DNA of 64,000 nucleotides. Source: Blattamonas nauphoetae (lineage: Eukaryota; Preaxostyla; Oxymonadida). Below are positions 21,962 to 33,949 of this stretch, in pieces (the stretch's first letter is position 1; the number at the start of each line of letters is the position of its first letter). The notes under the pieces were generated by a model. The model searched no databases. It saw only the letters and a list, made by a program, of their open reading frames with translations, and was not told where the DNA came from. The translations under genes were made by a program, and so were the position numbers. The stretch is from positions 124,001-188,000 of the forward strand of contig JARBJD010000010.1 of NCBI GenBank assembly GCA_033064195.1, written 5' to 3'.

Positions 21962-23076
21962 GTCATCATTTTGAACACTTTCGTGCATGGTGACTCTACT
22001 GAGACGCTTTTCACCAATGACAGTTTTCACGAAAACTAATGAAAATGATACAAATCGAAGAGGCAAGAATGACAAAAACAGTTGATAGAAGAATAATCTG
22101 CGAAGCGTCGGAGTCTTTCAGCTACTTGTGAAGAACAGTTTGCGCAGGACGATCGATCAGTCTCAAACTCAGCCAAGTATTTTTTTGAACACTTTTCGGT
22201 TTGCTGCCGTGTATTCCAGGTGCTTGTAAGGTGTTCGCATGGATCTGAAGCGAATTCCCTGTGTAGATCATGAGATTTAGGAATTGTCGAAGTGGGCCGT
22301 TGGTAGACAATAATAACAAGGTGAGACAAGTGATATTGGATAAACGTTCTTAAAAAGCATGATGAATGAAAATTATTTACACTTCTGGCGTGAACGACGT
22401 GGAATGGAGGATCACACTGTCGCTTGCCCAGCACAACAATAAGAACGTAAAAAACTGCAACTACTCAAGTAACAAGGAAGTATTGTGCTGAATTGACAGA
22501 ATTCGTTATGAAAAAAGAAAAACAGACGTTATATCGTCAATGTTGTCGATTGATCACGATCATCATCTGACTGACATGCTCAGCCTGTGCAATACGACAC
22601 CTTGATCTGATTCTGAATCAAATGATGGGTGAGCAATCAAAGAGAGAAGATTGAAAGGGTTCTCTTGATCGATATCGTAAGAATCAGGCGAAGATGTTCT
22701 GGTGGGAAAAAGCACTTGCAGAGCCTCCGTCTTCTATCTTGTCATAATTGTTGCTCGAAGCTATTTTTGTTCGTGATTCTGTGCTTATAGCATCTGTAGA
22801 TCACGGTTCTATCTCTGACTCGGAGTGTCGCGTTCGACTTGGGAGCCAGATGGGTGGATCTTTCTGAATTTTCTCTATGTTGTCGAAAAACCGAAAAATG
22901 GAGAAAAGTCAGTTTTTCATGTGCATGATTCAATTTTTCACTGAAACATGCTGAATCCTTCTCGTTATCTAGGAAACCAATTGACAAGTTTTTAGTCACA
23001 CCCCGATATGATATGTCCACTTGGGACCCGGGCCCTCTTGAGGACATCTCAAACATTGATTTTTAGAAAAACTGGG
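21962..23076. other. Spacer, nothing identified
   Basis: Weak minus-strand open stretches at 22036-22434 and 22742-23056 show no domain, no splice pattern and no repeated sequence that I can see. Confidence 0.4.
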
Positions 23077-23085
23077 ATAAAACAG

Positions 23086-23365
23086 GGTAGCGTCTAGAGG
23101 CAGACCCCATTTTAGCTAGAGGCAGACCCCCGATTGCTAGACACAGACCCCCTTTGACTAGGCGCAGACCCCAGATTGCTAGAGGCAGACCCCATTCTAG
23201 CTTGGTGCAGACCCCTCCTGTTTTCCGTTATTATTCACAAATTTTCCACTGTTTTTTTACAAATTTTGATGAAAAATCACTTCTTAAGCCGTTTGCTCAT
23301 GGTGTTTTCCAATAAGATCCTAATTCACCGAAGTCTTCACCAAAACACAAATTCATGGGTTGATC
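23086..23365 (+). repeat. Left terminal inverted repeat of the Mutator-like element
   Basis: About five units of TAGAGGCAGACCCC type are followed by unique sequence (CTGTTTTCCGTTATTATTCA onward) shared in inverse orientation with 30287-30565. The match ends at GTTGATC. Confidence 0.85.
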
Positions 23366-23484
23366 AATCCATTTTGAACAACACATCTCAGCCACAGAAG
23401 CAACGGACGACAACGCATGAGCCAATGACGCACAGGGGAGTTCCTCCAGTCCACAATCCGAGTGGTCCCAGAATCCAGTCGACA

Positions 23485-25640
23485 TTAAATTGGGTTTCCA
23501 GCAACGTGAGGATGGAACTCGTACAGCAGCGAAGATGAGTTGGACTTTGATGCTCGGAGAGACGCATCAAACACCAAAACTTCACCCATTGTGCTCGACA
23601 GATTGAACATCCCATCCCAATCGGTCGATGAGAACGATCCCCCATTCAGTTTCGACAAAAGAATCGCACTCCCGACACCCGAGCTCGAACATCCCGACAA
23701 AACTGTGTTCAACACTGAAACACGAGCTGTGTTGCTCGCATCAGCACGCAGAACACTTCCATGACCCTCCAACACAACAATCGACGAGAAGCGGCAATTC
23801 GACATCGAAACTGAACAGCTCGTCGAAATCAGAGCAACAGACGAGAGAGACGCTGACGAGACATTCGTCGATTCCAGTGTCACTTGGTGAGCTGAACCAC
23901 AAATCAGTTGGAACGAGAAAGGATATTCGCCTTTAGGAGAGAAGGAGCAGGACGTGACTTGGAGTGACCCTCCAGTGACGGCGAATAATTTATCAGATGT
24001 GATGGACTGTGGGAGAAGGAAGCAGAGTGAAGATATTGTGACGACCACATCAGGCAATGATTCAGCAACAGCAAACGAGCAACCTGATTCGATTGTCACA
24101 GTCGAGTTAGAATTCACACCACACAACGTTTTCATCAACGAAAATGAGACTGATTCCGAGAGAACGATGGACGTCTGCACTTGAACTGTTGTGCTCTCAG
24201 CTGAAGCAAGACGAGCGATTGCATTCCGAAGCGTCGGACACCAAACAGCGAAGAAACCACAGTGCGGCGATGAGATCCCAACTGCGTCGAGACCAACAAT
24301 CCAGAACATCGTCGGGAGTTGATCCTTAAAACCTAGCATCGCCTTCAGTTAAGATCGAACCCAGATTCGCTCCTTCAATCCACAAGAAACACGGCGCGGT
24401 CTCGTCAGTGTTTGAAGTGGAGAGAGATGCAGACGAGGTCGCCGAAAAGTGAAGATTCGTCAAGTTGAATTCAGGGGAGGCACGAGGAGAACTTTTCGAT
24501 CCAAATTGCACAAAAATCCCATCAAACTTTCCATTCGACGACGAGACATCAATCAGACGAACATCATTCAAGTCCAACTTCATTCCAGACACCATTTCGG
24601 ACACAACCACACTTCCCGAACCATCCGAACGAACAATCGATTCAAATGCAACATCATCCATCTTCAGGGTCGATCCAGTGTGATGGATCAGAGCGTGCGA
24701 CGAGAGAGAGAAATCAACGAACGAGCACGATTTGACGGCCAGCGATCCTCCAACAACCGAGAACAACGACGAATCGCGTGCTTCTGAAGAGACAGCAGGA
24801 ACAAGCGAGAGACTGGTCGGGCTGAGCGAGTGGACCGAGACAACAAATGATCCGGTCTTTCCAATTCTGATCGTGCCAGTGGTTGACTTCGGTTTCAGTT
24901 CGACTGTGGTTTCACTCACTTCCAGCGAACGGCTCAATTGCGACTGCGTGGAGACGACGAGAATGCGAGGGAATCTTTCAGATGAGACCACGCCTCATCA
25001 ATCGAAGAGCAGTGAAATCCCGACTGTCCACATCCTTTTGCGTCTTTCCCATCTCCAGTCGTGATCGTGGCAGCTTTGAAGTCAATCAGATAGAAGAGCA
25101 GAGAGATCGATCTGAACGTGCTCCCTTCGGCTTCGGCCAAATCCTCCCCATCAGCAGCGAATCGTTCGCATGTGATGCGAGAGAGGCGGTCGTTGATGCC
25201 CAATTGTCTGGATCCAGCAACGTTCCCAAAGAGTGGGCTTTAACAAACACCCACTTTCCTTGGTGACCACTGCCACAGCTGCACGATGTGAACGAGCAGG
25301 ACGAGAGTGAGATTGAGCCAGACGATGTCGAGAAGAACACTCCTCCGTCGCCCACACTTGTCACCCCAGCGAAGGTCGACGAGGAGACAGAAATGGAGGA
25401 AGCGTCTAAGAGGCGAGCAAAGGCTCCATTTCCAGACTCTCCTTTTTGAGTGATGCCTTGCACTGTCAGGCTCGTCAATGAGGCTGAGCAGGCCCGCTCA
25501 GAGCAATGAAGCTCTTTCCACTGATCGAGAACTGTCTGAGGGTCACATTCTTCATTGTCAGCTCCTGAGCAATCCAACGTAAAGAAATGCCACACGAGCT
25601 GGGCTGATCCAGAAACTGTCTGGGCCGGAGATGTGGTTGA
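23485..25640 (-). pseudogene. Decayed beta-helix (pectin-lyase-fold-like) surface-protein region
   Basis: Minus-strand frames carry repeats of the kind (L/V)xSCSF.. seen in parallel beta-helix proteins: SLSSCSFTSCSCGSG, VKSCSFVDFSLSS, VTSCSFSPKG, SMSNCRFSSI. There are Ser/Thr/Val-rich strands between them. Large families of such proteins occur in oxymonads; function here is unknown. The coding sequence moves through three frames (about 25640-25090, 25203-24940 and 24991-24330, then 24339-23485), so at least three breaks are present. The region joins directly to the DOCK region upstream with no intervening stop (…SWMTTA then IQSTTSPAQTVSG near 25660). It lies inside the Mutator-like element. 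Confidence 0.6.
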
Positions 25641-28600
25641 TTGAATCGCAGTGGTCATCCAAGACACGACGATTGGAAATTCCACGGTCTGAATGAACGA
25701 AGAGAGACGACTGGTGAATCCATTCGTTCCACTGCCTGTTTGGGGAGCTGTCCTCAAAAAGAACCCGTATTCTGTCGCAGCCACTGACGGCAGAGCTGCT
25801 GGGGCGGGGTAGTAGTCGATTCCTAAATCGGCGAGTCTTGCGTCAATCTTTGCACTGCTGACCCCAGTTGGGTACTGTGGGATGTTGTCTTCGAAGAGCA
25901 GATCGTACGCTGAAAATGCACAGTCAGCCTTTTTCACAACAATCCCAAACAAACCGATCCAGCGTCCATGCACCAACATGGTCATTTCGTTTTCGGGGAA
26001 CACAGTCAGTGGAGGCTGGTGGAACAACTCGTCTTCCTTCGCCGGCTGCGATTTGGAGGCCAGGCTTTTCTGGATCTCCTTCCGACGGGCGATATAGGCG
26101 TGGATGGGACGCTCCTTGTTCGCGAGGGAGACAAGGTTGGCGTATTCGACTCGGAGCAGCTTCATCATCCGATCCAGCGCTTCGAATTTGACGGTCTTCC
26201 ACATGTACTCCTTGTCCAGCTGCCTGAAGCCCTTCCCATGCAGTCCAACCAGCCAGTATTGGTTCCTGACCCTGTCTGGGCCGTAAACAGAAAGGTTGTC
26301 TTTTGTTGTGGTTACGAGGGACGCTTACACTGTTGACATGGTCCGAGTGTCGTTGATGGACGCGCAGAGGCGAAGAACGAGCTGATACAAGCGAGTGGAG
26401 AGTTCGTAGAATGGCCCGTTGGAGAAGAGGGTGGCTGAGACGATGAGCGAGCTGATGAGCGAGGGGATGGAGAAGAGCGGGACACTCGGCTTCGACTTGG
26501 CTGAGATGATCACAGAAATGACGTCGCGAGTGAAGATGTCGGCCAGACGCTGAGAAAGAATGAAGCAGGAAGAAAGGAACACACCTCCTTCGTCAGGAAC
26601 GTGGCAGTGGGGATGATGTCGAGGATGAGCTGCCTCCATCCGCACGTGGTGCAGTCGTTGAGAAGGTTGTTCCGCTCGCGAGTGTTGATTGGCGTGTCCA
26701 GAAAGCCACTGCGGATCATTTCAGTCACAATCACGAAGATTACCATGATGCTTCAGAGTTGGACAGTGGCGGCAGTGTCTCGGAGCGATGTCTTCTCCCG
26801 GTGCTTGCGAAGACGCTTGTAGCACATGACTTGGAGGAGGGGATTGGCATCGTACCTGGAAAGGAGAGCAATGAGATGAAAAAAATGAGATGAACAAAGA
26901 GGGAGAACACACTCGCTGATCATGATGCTGAGGTAGCGAGCCCGCTGGAACTGAGACTCAGCTGGCAGATTGTTGATTGCTTCGAACCGCTTGAGGAGTT
27001 TGGTCATTTGACCAGCGAAGTTGTGGGCGACTTCGCAGAAAGGAGAAGCCTGAGAAAGAGAGAACAGGAAAGAGAGGACAAATAAGATACAACACAGAGA
27101 GTCGAGTTCAGAAGCGCACAGTCTTCCTGAAACAGGACAGTTCTGAGATTCCTGATCAGTGTCTTTCCGATCGAGTTGAGTGTCTTGTCTTGCGATTGTT
27201 CGTGGGTCTTCCCGACTGTGGACATTGAAACTGGAGTGTTGGCACCAGAGGGCGACGAGAAGTGACTTTTATGTTCCGATGATGTGTCCAGATTTCATTG
27301 CAGTCGTGCACAATCCGAAACGACAAGTGCTCCAAAATGTTGCAGATAGCCATCTGCCTGGTGTTTTGTAGACTTTGGGATTATTGGCTTCGTCAGGAAC
27401 TTGAGTTGCTTGATGAACGACTTAGCGTTTCGGATTGATTGGTCTTCGTCTGTGTCTTTCGTTCTTCTTCTTCGTCGCCAGTTTCTCCTCTTTCAGCGAT
27501 TCGGGCTTCTCCTTTTTCGTTTCTTCAGTCTGGTGTTTCAGTCGCTTGAGCATTTGCCCGTGGAGGTGGGGATGAACAACTTTGCCAGCATCGGGAGCAA
27601 ATGGGTTGATGACCAATTTTGATGCGAAGGGAGAAGCGAAAGATGTGGTTGTGTTTGGTCCGTACACCTCTCGGAGATCTCGGAGATGGACCTGAGACCC
27701 GTGTTGACTGCTGCAACAACAGACATGTTGAGTCGGATCGATTGTCGGAGGGGTGACAGCGGGATGAAAGAAAACCCGAGCTTGTGCATCTCGGAGTCCA
27801 ATAAGTCGAAGAGGATCCGCTGAATCAGCTGGAGAAATTTGTGGGGCTTCCATTTCTCCTTCGAGAACATGTTCAGTCGCAACGCCAACATAGACTCGGC
27901 GATGGAGTGTCTCTCTTTGCGAGGGAGAGTGGCGGGAAGGAAAGAGAGGTTGGACTGTGACTGCTTCGTCTTGTCACAGGCTGACGACCGTTGAGCAGCG
28001 AGGGAGACGATGTTGCAGAGGAGCATGGCGATGAAACGGGAGGAGGCGGCAGAGGGATTCGTACAGAACGTTTGGAATGAGCGAGTGGTTGTGGGAGGAG
28101 ACGAGGGAGAGGAGAGTGGGTGATTTCGTGTCTTTGCCTTCTTCTGGCGAGATGACATCAAGTTGTGGGGAGGTGAAAGGAGTGTCGAGAGAGCGGAGGT
28201 GGACGAGGAGCGACTTGTGGATGAGCGTTTTGACTGTTGAGAGTAGCAGCCCTTCCACCGCTCATGACGGGATTGGCGAAGAAGTGGTCGATGTATTGGT
28301 GAAGGACAGGAGCAAGTTCGGAGTTGTTGGTGAACGACGGCGAGGTTGCGATTTGGAGGGACGAGTCAAACTTGATCGGACTCCACCGCGTTGGACAGCT
28401 CAGTGACTTCAATTTGGAACACTTTCTCCACTGTGCTCACAAATCGGGAGAAGCAGGGTGTCGGCCACTGCTGGGAAGAAGCGGACCATCTCGTGTGCTT
28501 GGTTGTTGGGGAAGAGGGAGTGTATGGCGAGCCAGGAGTTGACGAGGAGTTGGGGGTGGGCTTGGCTGACGGGATGATTGAGATGAGGTCGGTCAGTGTG

Positions 28601-29960
28601 GACAGGGCGAGTGTCTTCGCATCTGACACTCCATCTTTCCAGATCGCGTCGGGAGCGAAATAAGTGCCGTTCCGAGTGGTGAACAAGCTCTGACTGAGAT
28701 CAATCTGACGCAGCCCCCTCGTGGGCTGGTGGGCGAGATATCCGTGTTCCAGTCCCTCCTGGAAGCACAGCGAAGGCATCTTCTGGGACAGGTCGATGTG
28801 GGACGAAAAGAGGTTGTGGGGGTACACACAATGGCCGATGAGCTGGAGAGTCACTGGCTCCCCATCCTTCACGTTTTTGCATTCCAGATGGTAGAACTTG
28901 AAGAGGGGGGTGGAGTGTGTTTGGGTTGCAGTGGGCTTCGGAGGGGAAGTATGAAAGGGGGGAGTTTCACTTTGATCTCGTCACCGAAGGTGTGGCCCTG
29001 TTCGTGGTACCTTACACAGCTCTTGTGAACTGTCAGCATTTCATTGCTTCCAATGCCCTTATTGTTGAAAATGAGAGGAAGACCAGGTGAAGAAAGATTG
29101 TCTGTATCTCTGATTTCTGTTTCGATGAGAATAGTTCTCGTGGAGAGATCTGTTTTGAGAGATGTGAAGTCGATGCTTTGTGGGTATAGAAACCGGATGT
29201 GAGTGGCTGATAGGGAAGGACTGTGAGGACTGTGGAGAAATGGAGTGAGGACACGATGCGTATCCGATTGATGATGCGCAACAACCGTATTCTGATTGTT
29301 GGATGTTGGAAGAACTGGAGCTGTGCTATACTTAGTCTTGCTTGAAATATGTCCGCCTACTGGAGATTTAGAAGGAGTGTTGAGCGGACGGGTTGATATT
29401 GAGTATGCATCCGCAGCGATGGGAGGTGGTCGAGAAGGTTTGGTTGGTGGTGGGCGATTTGGCACAGGTTAGCATTGTGAAACACAAAGTTCTGATGGTA
29501 CGTTGCTTTGATAGTCATGTTGAATTTGACAACATCGCGACGAGACTCATCAAAAGCCGACTGGGTGTCAGGTCGGGATTTTTCGATCGGTTTCAGATTC
29601 AGAGCCTTCAATTGGTCAAAGAAGCTATCATCATCGAGTTTATCATCCATATTCCGCAAGTTTTGAATTTGAAAGGTAAATTCTTCTTCGAATAGTTCTT
29701 TTCCTTGAGGACAGAAGCGAGTTTCAGTCTGGTACTTGTCTGATTCCACATCTCGATAATCGAATGGCAGTGTTGGCGTTCCAACTTGCGATAATGTGCC
29801 TCCATCGAATAGAGTCTCTGTTCCAGGTGACCCTGTCGATACTCGTCTCTTTCTTCCACTAGTTGAAGCTGAGCGTAGATCCAAAGGGTTCCCTTCAGAA
29901 TTATCGAACGACTAAAGTGGAGTGGTCCAATACCCAAAGAATTGCCAGGTGTCTGCAAAA
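25640..29960 (-). pseudogene. Decayed DOCK-family (DHR-1/DHR-2) Rho-GEF region
   Basis: Order on the minus strand: an N-terminal stretch with DDDSFFDQLKALNLKPIEKS; a DHR-1/C2 region with THIRFLYPQSIDF, then TEIRDTD, then EIKVKLPP, then FKFYHLECKNVKDGEPVTLQ; a helical middle (NILEHLSFRIVHDCNEIW; LIRNLRTVLFQEDCALLN); and a DHR-2-like start, QYWLVGLHGKGFRQLDKEYM. DOCK proteins load GTP onto Rac/Cdc42 at membranes. The match is closest to the DOCK C/D (zizimin) pattern in DHR-1. The frame is interrupted by introns and by several apparent frameshifts (for example near 28900-28930 in C-rich runs). The catalytic C-terminal end of DHR-2 is missing and replaced by the beta-helix region. Some breaks might be assembly errors, so I call it decayed with moderate certainty. 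Confidence 0.6.
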
Positions 29961-30286
29961 GATTGTCTTTTTTGAGAAAATGGCCTGGATTGGATCGAAT
30001 TACTTTCAGGAGGGGTTGGAGGAATAAACAGAGGTTGCAACAAAGCAGAAAGAGTCAACCTCGATGCTCCATTGTTATTTGACATGAACCAAAGAAGCTA
30101 AGTCGGGCACATAGGCAATTCACAGAGAATATGGATCCCCACTCCAGATCGATGTCACGTCATACAATAATCTTCACGACGTCGCCACGAAATTTCTGAA
30201 GTTCATAGAAACAAGCAACTTTCTCCATGTACAACTACCTTCAAGCCGTGTTCTCCGATGGGAAGGAAGAAAAGTGGTTTTTGGAC

Positions 30287-30565
30287 GATCAACCCATGAA
30301 TTTGTGTTTTGATGAAGACTTCGGTGAATTAGGATCCTATTGGAAAACACCATGAGCAAACGGCTTAAGAAGTGATTTTTCATCAAAATTTGTAAAAAAC
30401 AGTGGAAAATTTGTGAATAATAACGGAAAACAGGAGGGGTCTGCACCAAGCTAGAATGGGGTCTGCCTCTAGCAATCTGGGGTCTGCCTCTAGATATAAG
30501 GGGTCTGCCTCTAGATATCAGGGGTCTGCACCTAGCTAAAATGGGGTCTGCCTCTAGACGCTACC
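30287..30565 (-). repeat. Right terminal inverted repeat of the Mutator-like element
   Basis: Inverse copy of 23086-23365. The unique inner half is near identical; the minisatellite half differs in unit variants (TCTAGATATAAGGGG, TCTAGATATCAGGGG), so unit turnover has occurred since insertion or between ends. Confidence 0.85.
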
Positions 30566-30781
30566 ATAAAACAGGATTTAAAATGAAATGTAGGGAATGA
30601 TTTTCAGATTTTTCTTCTTAGAATCTGTTTTTGTCAATCGTGTAATTTTATGGATAGTGGATGTTGAACCTCTATTGGAGATTGAACAAGCAACTATTCA
30701 ATTCATCTCTTCAACGAAATGTTAATTTTGCGATTTAGTCAAAGATGCAAAGAGTTTGGATCGAATGATCAACCCTTAAAA

Positions 30782-31040
30782 TCAGTTGGTGGACATCTCA
30801 AAAAAAACCTCCCACGTCGGATTGAGCCGGGACGAATGCAAATGAAGGGCAGAGTGTGTGATGATATAGACACTTCTCTCGCAGGCGACAAAAGAGGGTG
30901 TCACCATTGACGTTCTGCTGTGCATAGACAATGCGGAGCATGTGGACGAGCCCCGAAGAGGACTGTTTTTGCTGTTTGTGCTGGGCAAGGGCGTGGAGGT
31001 CGACGAGCGGGTGAAGAAGGGAACTATTCACCGAAGGCAT
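30782..31040 (-). CDS. Short unrecognised open frame
   Basis: The minus frame MPSVNSSLLHPLVDLHALAQ, then SGLVHMLRIVYAQQNVNGDT, then LFCRLREKC looks like real protein in composition but is only about 80 codons. It lies between the Mutator-like element and CDC27, divergent from CDC27. It could be a first exon or a fragment; I do not recognise it. Confidence 0.3.
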
Positions 31041-31141
31041 ATCATCAATGACAAAGATTGAAGAAAATGAAACTCTAAGTGAGAAGGGAACACGTTATTT
31101 GTCCGTGCGCTTTTGAATCAAAATAGCAAGAGGAAATATCT

Positions 31142-32996
31142 ATGGAGAAAAAACTTCGAGACGCACGTCACCTCTTTGACTTATTCCTTCAAAATACAGT
31201 GTGTTGCGATGATTGCAATTGTTTTTCAAAAAAAACAGAAGATCGATCCACCCATCTGTGTCTTCAAACTCAGAAACTCCATCAAATGCTCAATGCTTAT
31301 ATTCAAGAAGCCATTGATAATTATTCGTTCGAAAATGCACTTTTCTATGCTGAAATGAATCATGCTCAACTCAACTCCGTCGAATCTCGCTTTCTTCTGA
31401 CTGAGGTATTTCTTCGAGCAGGGCAACCACAACATGCACTCGTAGTGATGGATCAGCACTTTGATGATTCTTTTGCATGTATGTATGCAAGAGCATGCCT
31501 CCAGACTGGCCAATACTCACGTGGAATCACAAAACTCTCTCATCTTCTAACTTCGTCTGACATTCACCCACAAGTTGCAGACCCACACGTTCTCTTTGTC
31601 CTCGGTAAATTATATAAGTTTATTATATTATTCCTTGTCTTCTTCCATAGGCAATCAGCACAATTCAACATGGCAACAAACTGTTTTCGGATATGTATAT
31701 CTCTCGATTCACAATACTTCGCGGCATTTGATCAACTCCTTGAACTTGGGGTTCCCATTCAATCAGAGACTATCCCACTCCATACGAATCTCTCGTTCAC
31801 TCAGCCATCGGACACAAATACGTCTCAGCTCCTTCCAGTCCAACCTGTCCTTGAATCAATCGCGTCAGCTCGACATTAAAACAGTATTTATGATGGTTCA
31901 CAAACAATTGTTCATCTTAAGCCTCTTTTACTGTCAAATTCACAGCCTTCACCCTATTCGTGCCAACACAACAACGGCTACGTCCTCTCCATGATCGGAG
32001 AAGCTTATCATCACCAGACTCATCACAGCATTTCTGTTCAGTCTTATCAGAAGATGGTTACGAACACACCGTTTCACACAGACGGACTCGATCTATACAG
32101 CAGCGTCCTGCATACAACGGGCAGATCAAATGATCTTCATTCATTGTCGGTACTCATCGCAACAATGTATCCAGATTCATATGAAAGCCTTGTTGTAGCT
32201 GGGAATTACTATTCGATAATCAACCACCAAAAGAAAGCACTGCTCTGCTTCCAAAGAGCGTGCCAACAATTTCCTCTTCGAGCATACCCGTATTCATTGG
32301 CAGGACATGAATGTTGCGAGCTTGGTTTATCTTTTTCGTCTGTTGTCATCGCGATGTGACTCATTCTTCTTTCAGGCCAGTATTCTTTAGCCCTCGCATT
32401 ATATCGCCATTCTTACACCCTTAATCCAAATTCAACGGTTGCTCTTCTTGGAATGGGAATTACATATCACCATCTTCAACGTTTTGGACTCGCAGAAACT
32501 CATATCCGACTTGCCCACACATTAAACCCTCACTCTGTCCCGATTCTCTACCGTTTGGCTATCGTGATCACTCAAGGAATGAACGGAAGTGAGAGAGTCC
32601 AAGAAGTATGGTGTTTTTCTCCGTCTCATCACCTATGTTCTTTTTCAGTCAATCGATCTCTTCGATGAAGCATTACGTCTCTCACCTCGGAATCTTCTGA
32701 TGCGAACACGGCGTGCTTCGTTGCTGATGACCATTCCGGACCGCATTGAGGAGGCGGTGAAAGAATTGCTGGGTCTCTCTGAGAACCATCCAAATGAAGC
32801 CGTCTTGTTCTATCTCCTAGGAAAGGCACAGCTTTCTCTTGACAAGCCTTTCGATGCATATTTTGCTTTTGAGAAAGGTTTGCTGATCGTTTTTCGTATT
32901 TTATCGCTCTTTGCAGCATCTCAGATCAGTCCGACAGATGATATGTTTCGAGTGGCATTCGAACAACTTACACACTCGCTGAATCAGCGCACCTGA
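31142..32996 (+). CDS. CDC27: CDC27/APC3 tetratricopeptide subunit of the anaphase-promoting complex
   Basis: CDC27 is a TPR scaffold of the APC/C ubiquitin ligase that triggers securin and cyclin destruction. The model has six exons: 31142-31617, 31651-31821, 31885-32324, 32376-32605, 32649-32877 and 32917-32996, giving 1626 nt, 541 residues. N-terminal TPRs read AIDNYSFENALFYAEMNHAQ, then RACLQTGQYSRGITKLSHLL. The C-terminal superhelix reads HTDGLDLYSSVLHTTG, then ALLCFQRACQQFPLRAYPYS, then LAGHECCELG-QYSLALALYR, then LGMGITYHHLQRFGLAETHI, in the order of CDC27. It is shorter than animal CDC27 (about 820) because the disordered middle is almost absent. An in-frame TAA at 31877 falls inside the inferred 63-nt intron with a GTCTCA donor; the first intron (33 nt) is in frame and less certain. 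It precedes RAD21 on the same strand. Confidence 0.88.
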
Positions 32997-33059
32997 GCAT
33001 TTTGCCTCCATTTCAAGCTTTTTAGACATCTGACTGTTTCCTAAAATCGCTGAGAAAGA

Positions 33060-33762
33060 CTAGACGACCGCGCTGCGAGGACTGATCCCGAACGACAACA
33101 CCATCACGTTTGAAGTGTATCTTCAACGAGGCGTTCGACAGGAATACGACACGTCCTATCTCCAGGCGACTGAAGCGGTATTTCCTTCTTTCTTCAATCT
33201 GTTCAGTTGAGCAGCAACATCAGCACACGTGTCGGAGGGAACAATCACAGCCTCGATGAGGCGATTGTCCAATCGGCGACGTCTTACGACAGTCTCAACA
33301 AGTTCCTCCGAATTCTCATCCGTCAAGTCTTCTCAACTCTTGAAACATTGAAATTAGTGTCCTTAGTTTGGTCTGGAAGGCCTCAACCAACTTTTCAAAA
33401 AGCATCGCGAGACATTAACGCAATGATGTGGACATTTCATGGCCAGTCGCTCTCTACCGACCATCATTGAACTAGAATACCAGCGATGGAACACCACCGA
33501 TCAGACAGCAGAAACGATTATCAAGGACTTCCAAAAAGCTCGTCAGAAGGAAGCTCAGAAGAAGTCGAACGGAGGCGAACATGTCAATACTGATCTGACT
33601 GTTTATGATTGGATCACACTGAGTACAACACACGGTGTGATGTCTGATCAAATTGAAAATGCTACAAAACACCTCATCCCCAACAATTCCAATACTGAGT
33701 TGACACAGATGAAGGAAAAAAGACAAAGCCAGAAGGAAGTCGAACATAGACACGTTCGCTGA
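33060..33762 (+). pseudogene. Unrecognised gene remnant, repeated elsewhere in the window
   Basis: Exon-like pieces are GLIPNDNTITFEVYLQRGVR to TEA, a 29-nt intron-like gap (GTATTTCC to TTCAG), then SNISTRVGGNNHSLDEAIVQ and KFLRILIRQVFSTLETLK. In another frame follow MASRSLPTIIELEYQRW and DLTVYDWITLSTTHGVMSDQ. The last piece has a related copy at 18090-18260. The frame change near 33430 and lack of a start suggest a broken copy of a dispersed family. Function unknown. 33763-33949 contains nothing further. Confidence 0.4.
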
Positions 33763-33949
33763 AAATTGCACCGATCACAAACCAGCTGTGTTTAATATGG
33801 TTGACATTGGGAAAGCTGAACGGTGTGTCTCACGCCTGTGTCATCATTAATTGGATACACCGGTTGTTCATGATCTTGATCGGACCTTCATTATTTTGTC
33901 TCATCTTCACACGCCTTGCTTGTGCGTGAGTCCCGACGGAAGTAGGTCG

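Larger units (their letters stand above)
23086..30565. mobile_element. Mutator-like element (MULE) with long inverted ends and captured genes
   Basis: The ends are inverted copies about 280 bp long (23086-23365 and 30287-30565), both starting GGTAGCGTCTAGAGGCAGAC. They are flanked by a perfect 9-bp duplication ATAAAACAG (23077-23085 and 30566-30574). Long inverted ends plus a 9-bp duplication are the Mutator hallmark. The outer half of each end is an array of about 27-bp units around CTAGAGGCAGACCCC; the inner half is unique and nearly identical. No MULE transposase is recognisable in the 6.9-kb interior. Instead it holds a decayed DOCK-family gene region fused to a decayed beta-helix protein region, both on the minus strand. 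It reads as a large Pack-MULE-like gene carrier. Confidence 0.8.

Noticed and set aside
23087-23220. Stand-alone minisatellite of CTAGAGGCAGACCCC units
   Set aside because: The same array occurs inverted at 30430-30565 with shared unique inner sequence and a 9-bp duplication, so it is part of long terminal inverted repeats.
31142-31879. CDC27 region as two independent genes split at the TAA
   Set aside because: Sequence on both sides aligns in order with one CDC27 protein and a phase-keeping intron removes the stop.
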